16,300 nucleotides of DNA from Acidimicrobiales bacterium (lineage in GTDB: Bacteria > Actinomycetota > Acidimicrobiia > Acidimicrobiales > SHLQ01). Under the pieces are notes generated by a model. It ran no database searches. It was not told the DNA's origin and saw nothing but the letters and a program-made list of their open reading frames with translations. This document shows positions 14,453 to 16,300 of the stretch, in pieces (within the stretch, counting starts at the first letter, position 1; the number at the start of each line of letters is the position of its first letter). The stretch covers positions 1-16,300 of the forward strand of contig JABDJW010000310.1 of the NCBI GenBank assembly GCA_013002375.1, in the 5' to 3' direction. A program made the translations under genes and the position numbers.

Positions 14453-15307
14453 TCAGTTGGCGCCGCCCGACACTTCGATGTCGAACGCGGTGATGTACGA
14501 GGCGTCATCGGACAGCAAGAACTGGACCGCGGCGGCGACTTCGTCGAGTGAACCGTAGCGACGCAGGGGCACGGTACCAATCATCTGTTCGGCGACTTCG
14601 TCCGGGCGATCGGAGAAGTACTGGCTGGGTGTTGTGGCCTGCAACCGGACTTGGCGATTCCACATCTCGCCCGGGCCGATGAGTGCGGGGCTGATGGAGT
14701 TGACGCGAATCGTGTGGTGGGCCAGATCCTTGGCCGCAGTCTTCGTCAGCGCAATCACGGCGGCCTTGGACGCGCTGTACGCAGCCATGTTGGGTGCGCC
14801 GCCGTGAGCCATTGATGCGCTGTTGACGATGGCGCCTGGTCGCCCGGCCGAAATCAGATGGCGGGCGAAGCTCTGCAGAACGAGGAACACGCCGGTCACG
14901 TTGATGTCGAGGACCCGCCGAAAGTCGGTGATGTCGTAGTCGACGACGTTGCTGAAGTGGCCCTGGTAGCCGGCGTTGTTGAACAGAAGGTCGGCCGTGA
15001 CGTCCTGCGCGGCCAGATCCTCGAAGGCGCTTCGGACGGCGTCGGCATCGGTGACGTCGAACACCAGAGTCACTGGCGTAGCGGTCGCATTTGCCTCGGC
15101 GCATCGTGCCGCTGCTACCTCGACTGCGTCGGTCACATCGGCGAGGACAACCCGTGCTCCGGCAGCGGCCAAACGAACTGCGGTTGCACCACCGATATCG
15201 CCGGCCGCGCCCGTGACGATTGCTGTCCGACCAAGGAAGGGTTGGTTGGTGAGGCTCGCTTCGGGGCGTCTGGCTGGGGGCAGGTCCGGGGTGGGTGGGG
15301 TGGTCAT
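14453..15307 (-). CDS. short-chain dehydrogenase/reductase (SDR), NAD-preferring
   Basis: The 284-residue classical SDR has the Rossmann motif TGAAGDIG (32-39), Asp57 at the end of beta-2 (VVLADVTD), which favours NAD(H) over NADP(H), then NNAG (110-113), Asn136, Ser165 (or Ser163), and the active-site YSASK with Tyr177 and Lys181. SPALIGPGEM (206-215) follows the usual post-catalytic turn. The end, FDIEVSGGAN, resembles the common DGG C-terminus. The first ~27 residues, rich in Pro, precede the fold and are probably disordered. The substrate, some alcohol or ketone, cannot be named. The ATG at 15307 has only a weak GGA upstream; TAGAAC lies 9 bases before it. It is convergent with panB (32-base spacer) and divergent from the hydrolase remnant and GlcD-like gene. 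Confidence 0.92.
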   Translation of the reverse strand: MTTPPTPDLPPARRPEASLTNQPFLGRTAIVTGAAGDIGGATAVRLAAAGARVVLADVTDAVEVAAARCAEANATATPVTLVFDVTDADAVRSAFEDLAAQDVTADLLFNNAGYQGHFSNVVDYDITDFRRVLDINVTGVFLVLQSFARHLISAGRPGAIVNSASMAHGGAPNMAAYSASKAAVIALTKTAAKDLAHHTIRVNSISPALIGPGEMWNRQVRLQATTPSQYFSDRPDEVAEQMIGTVPLRRYGSLDEVAAAVQFLLSDDASYITAFDIEVSGGAN

Positions 15308-15316
15308 CGAGAATCC

Positions 15317-15322
15317 GTTCTA
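15317..15322 (-). promoter_or_regulatory. candidate -10 box (TAGAAC) for the SDR gene
   Basis: On the minus strand CTAGAAC lies 9 bases before the SDR ATG. The same TAGAAC-9 bases-ATG arrangement occurs before the GlcD-like gene at 15579. The last base departs from TANNNT, so the call is tentative. Confidence 0.3.
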
Positions 15323-15356
15323 GTTCGACGGGCGCGTGCCGAGCTGCACCCCGGCC

Positions 15357-15362
15357 TACGGT
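15357..15362 (+). promoter_or_regulatory. -10 box (TACGGT) before the hydrolase remnant / GlcD-like operon
   Basis: TACGGT fits TANNNT and lies 5 bases before ATG 15368, the same leaderless layout seen at 232 and 8980. It suggests that the short reading frame at 15368 still begins at a real promoter, which could serve the downstream oxidase gene. Confidence 0.4.
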
Positions 15363-15367
15363 GCCGT

Positions 15368-15579
15368 ATGGGCCGCAGTCTTGCTCGTTACCGCAGTGCT
15401 GACGAACGCCTCTGGGCATCGGTTGGCCTGGAGCGAACGTCGCGGATGGTGGCGTTGGCTTCGGGCGATTCCATCTCGACGAACCCGATCTCTGTTTGGC
15501 ACTCACCCGCGACTTCGGGCGGCCCGAACTGAGCCGGATCTCTCGGCAGTGGCACCAACCCGGTAGAACTAGAGGCTGA
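15368..15579 (+). pseudogene. internally deleted, frame-shifted remnant of a probable alpha/beta-hydrolase
   Basis: Frame one from ATG 15368 reads MGRSLARYRSADERLWASVG then LERTSRMVALASGD and stops at 15532. This resembles the N-terminus of actinobacterial alpha/beta-hydrolases, which often run ARYRxAExxLWxxxGLEPxER. A second frame, two bases on, reads GRFHLDEPDLCLALTRDFGR near its end and stops at TGA 15577-15579. This resembles the C-terminal GHxPWLDEPDLVxxxxxDFL segment of the same family. The roughly 200 residues between, with the nucleophile elbow and most of the triad, are missing. The TGA overlaps the ATG of the next gene (TGATG), as a true upstream operon gene would, and a leaderless -10 box precedes the first ATG. 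Similarity is judged by eye only. Alternatives are an unrelated 54-residue small protein or non-coding DNA. Confidence 0.4.
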
Positions 15580-16300
15580 TGCTCGATCGACTGCGAGCTG
15601 CGCTAGGGCGCGACCGAACCTCTACACCAGCCGACGCGCTGGTGGCTGAACTCGTCGCCGCGCTCGCGCCCGAGCGCGTGCGCAACGACGGCGCCGAACG
15701 GTCCCTACTGCAACGCGACGCATCGGTGTTCGAAGGTGGGGTGGCCGGACCGGTGTGCTTCCCGACGTCGGTCGAGGAAGTGCAGGCCATCATGCGCATC
15801 GCGGCCAAACACGAGCGGGGAGTCGTGCCGCGGGGAGCGGGTACCGGTCTGGCCGGTGGCGCCATTCCGCTCGGCGCTCCGGTCGTCGTGGCCATGACCA
15901 AGATGAACCACATTCTCGGGGTCGATACCGAGAACCGGGTGGCGTGGGTCGAACCCGGGGTGATCAACCTCGATCTCACCAAGCACCTCGCTCCCTACGG
16001 ATTTCACTTTGCCCCGGACCCGTCGAGCCAGCAGGTTTGCACGATCGGTGGAAATGTGGCGAACAACTCCGGGGGACCGCACTGCCTGGCCTACGGGGTC
16101 ACCGCCGCCCACATCGTGGCGCTGGAGGTCGTGGTGCCCTCCGGCGACGTTCTGATGCTGGGTGGCCTCGACGCCGAGCCGGTCGGCTTGGACCTGCGCG
16201 GCGCGTTCGTGGGCAGTGAGGGCACGCTGGGTATCGCGACCCGCATCGCGGTGCGGCTCACCAGGAACCCGCCCGCGGTGCGGACGTTGTTGTTGTCGTT
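15579..16300 (+). CDS. GlcD-type FAD-linked oxidase (glycolate oxidase/D-lactate dehydrogenase family), 3' partial
   Basis: The frame is open from ATG 15579 to the window edge, giving 240 residues of an FAD_binding_4 (VAO/PCMH-fold) protein. The FAD-binding signatures are in order: FPTSVEEVQAIMRIA (61-75), PRGAGTGLAGGAIP (84-97), VEPGV (124-128), APDPSS (145-150), IGGNVANNSGGPHCLAYG (156-173) and VGSEGTLGI (211-219). This matches the GlcD subunit of glycolate oxidase and related D-2-hydroxyacid dehydrogenases, which oxidise glycolate or D-lactate and pass electrons to the respiratory chain or to partner subunits. The C-terminal FAD-oxidase domain and any GlcE/GlcF genes lie outside. The ATG overlaps the stop of the hydrolase remnant by one base, and there is an AGAGG six bases upstream that may act as ribosome site. 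Substrate is undetermined. Confidence 0.9.
   Translation, partial: MLDRLRAALGRDRTSTPADALVAELVAALAPERVRNDGAERSLLQRDASVFEGGVAGPVCFPTSVEEVQAIMRIAAKHERGVVPRGAGTGLAGGAIPLGAPVVVAMTKMNHILGVDTENRVAWVEPGVINLDLTKHLAPYGFHFAPDPSSQQVCTIGGNVANNSGGPHCLAYGVTAAHIVALEVVVPSGDVLMLGGLDAEPVGLDLRGAFVGSEGTLGIATRIAVRLTRNPPAVRTLLLS

Noticed and set aside
1..16300. CRISPR array, tRNA, insertion sequence, prophage or defence island
   Set aside because: No regularly spaced repeats, cloverleaf-like sequence, transposase, integrase or nuclease-like protein was found on either strand.

Overview
The window is GC-rich, densely coded DNA. It looks like Actinomycetota, and I suspect an Acidimicrobiia-type genome. The reasons are strong G/C third positions, frequent GTG starts, several starts with no Shine-Dalgarno but a TANNNT box 5-7 bases upstream (leaderless transcripts), mycobacteria-like MaoC and beta-carbonic anhydrase proteins, and a secreted-protein C-terminus of a type I know from actinobacteria. 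The lineage is inferred, not proven. I see no tRNA, rRNA, CRISPR array, insertion sequence or integrase. No gene-free stretch exceeds 300 bases.

Layout. Bases 1-147 are the end of a secreted protein gene (+). Bases 232-876 encode a small SAM methyltransferase (+), whose stop overlaps that of a convergent MaoC-like hydratase (873-1346, -). From 8862 down to 1446 a minus-strand block reads MFS transporter, second MFS transporter (3-base gap), P2B/PMCA-type Ca2+-ATPase, then a CASTOR/POLLUX-type ion channel, followed by a strong hairpin at 1401-1437. Divergent from this block, 8980-11376 encodes an AceE-like thiamine-diphosphate 2-oxoacid dehydrogenase E1, followed 11 bases later by a beta-carbonic anhydrase (11388-11897). 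A repeat-rich, hairpin-forming spacer separates the latter from a convergent amidase-signature hydrolase (11976-13403, -). The amidase is divergent from panB (13536-14420, +), with a regulatory-looking 132-base spacer. A short-chain dehydrogenase (14453-15307, -) follows. Then come what looks like a collapsed alpha/beta-hydrolase gene (15368-15579, +) and the start of a GlcD-type FAD-linked oxidase (15579 to window end, +).

How they may work together. The most suggestive cluster is the Ca2+ pump next to a CASTOR/POLLUX channel, a possible efflux/influx pair. The second is the E1 decarboxylase with the carbonic anhydrase: one releases CO2 and the other interconverts CO2 and bicarbonate. PanB supplies ketopantoate for CoA, but no other pantothenate gene is nearby. 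The remaining genes (MaoC, SDR, amidase, GlcD-like) fit general acid, acyl-CoA and amide catabolism. I do not see a clear new defence or mobile system.
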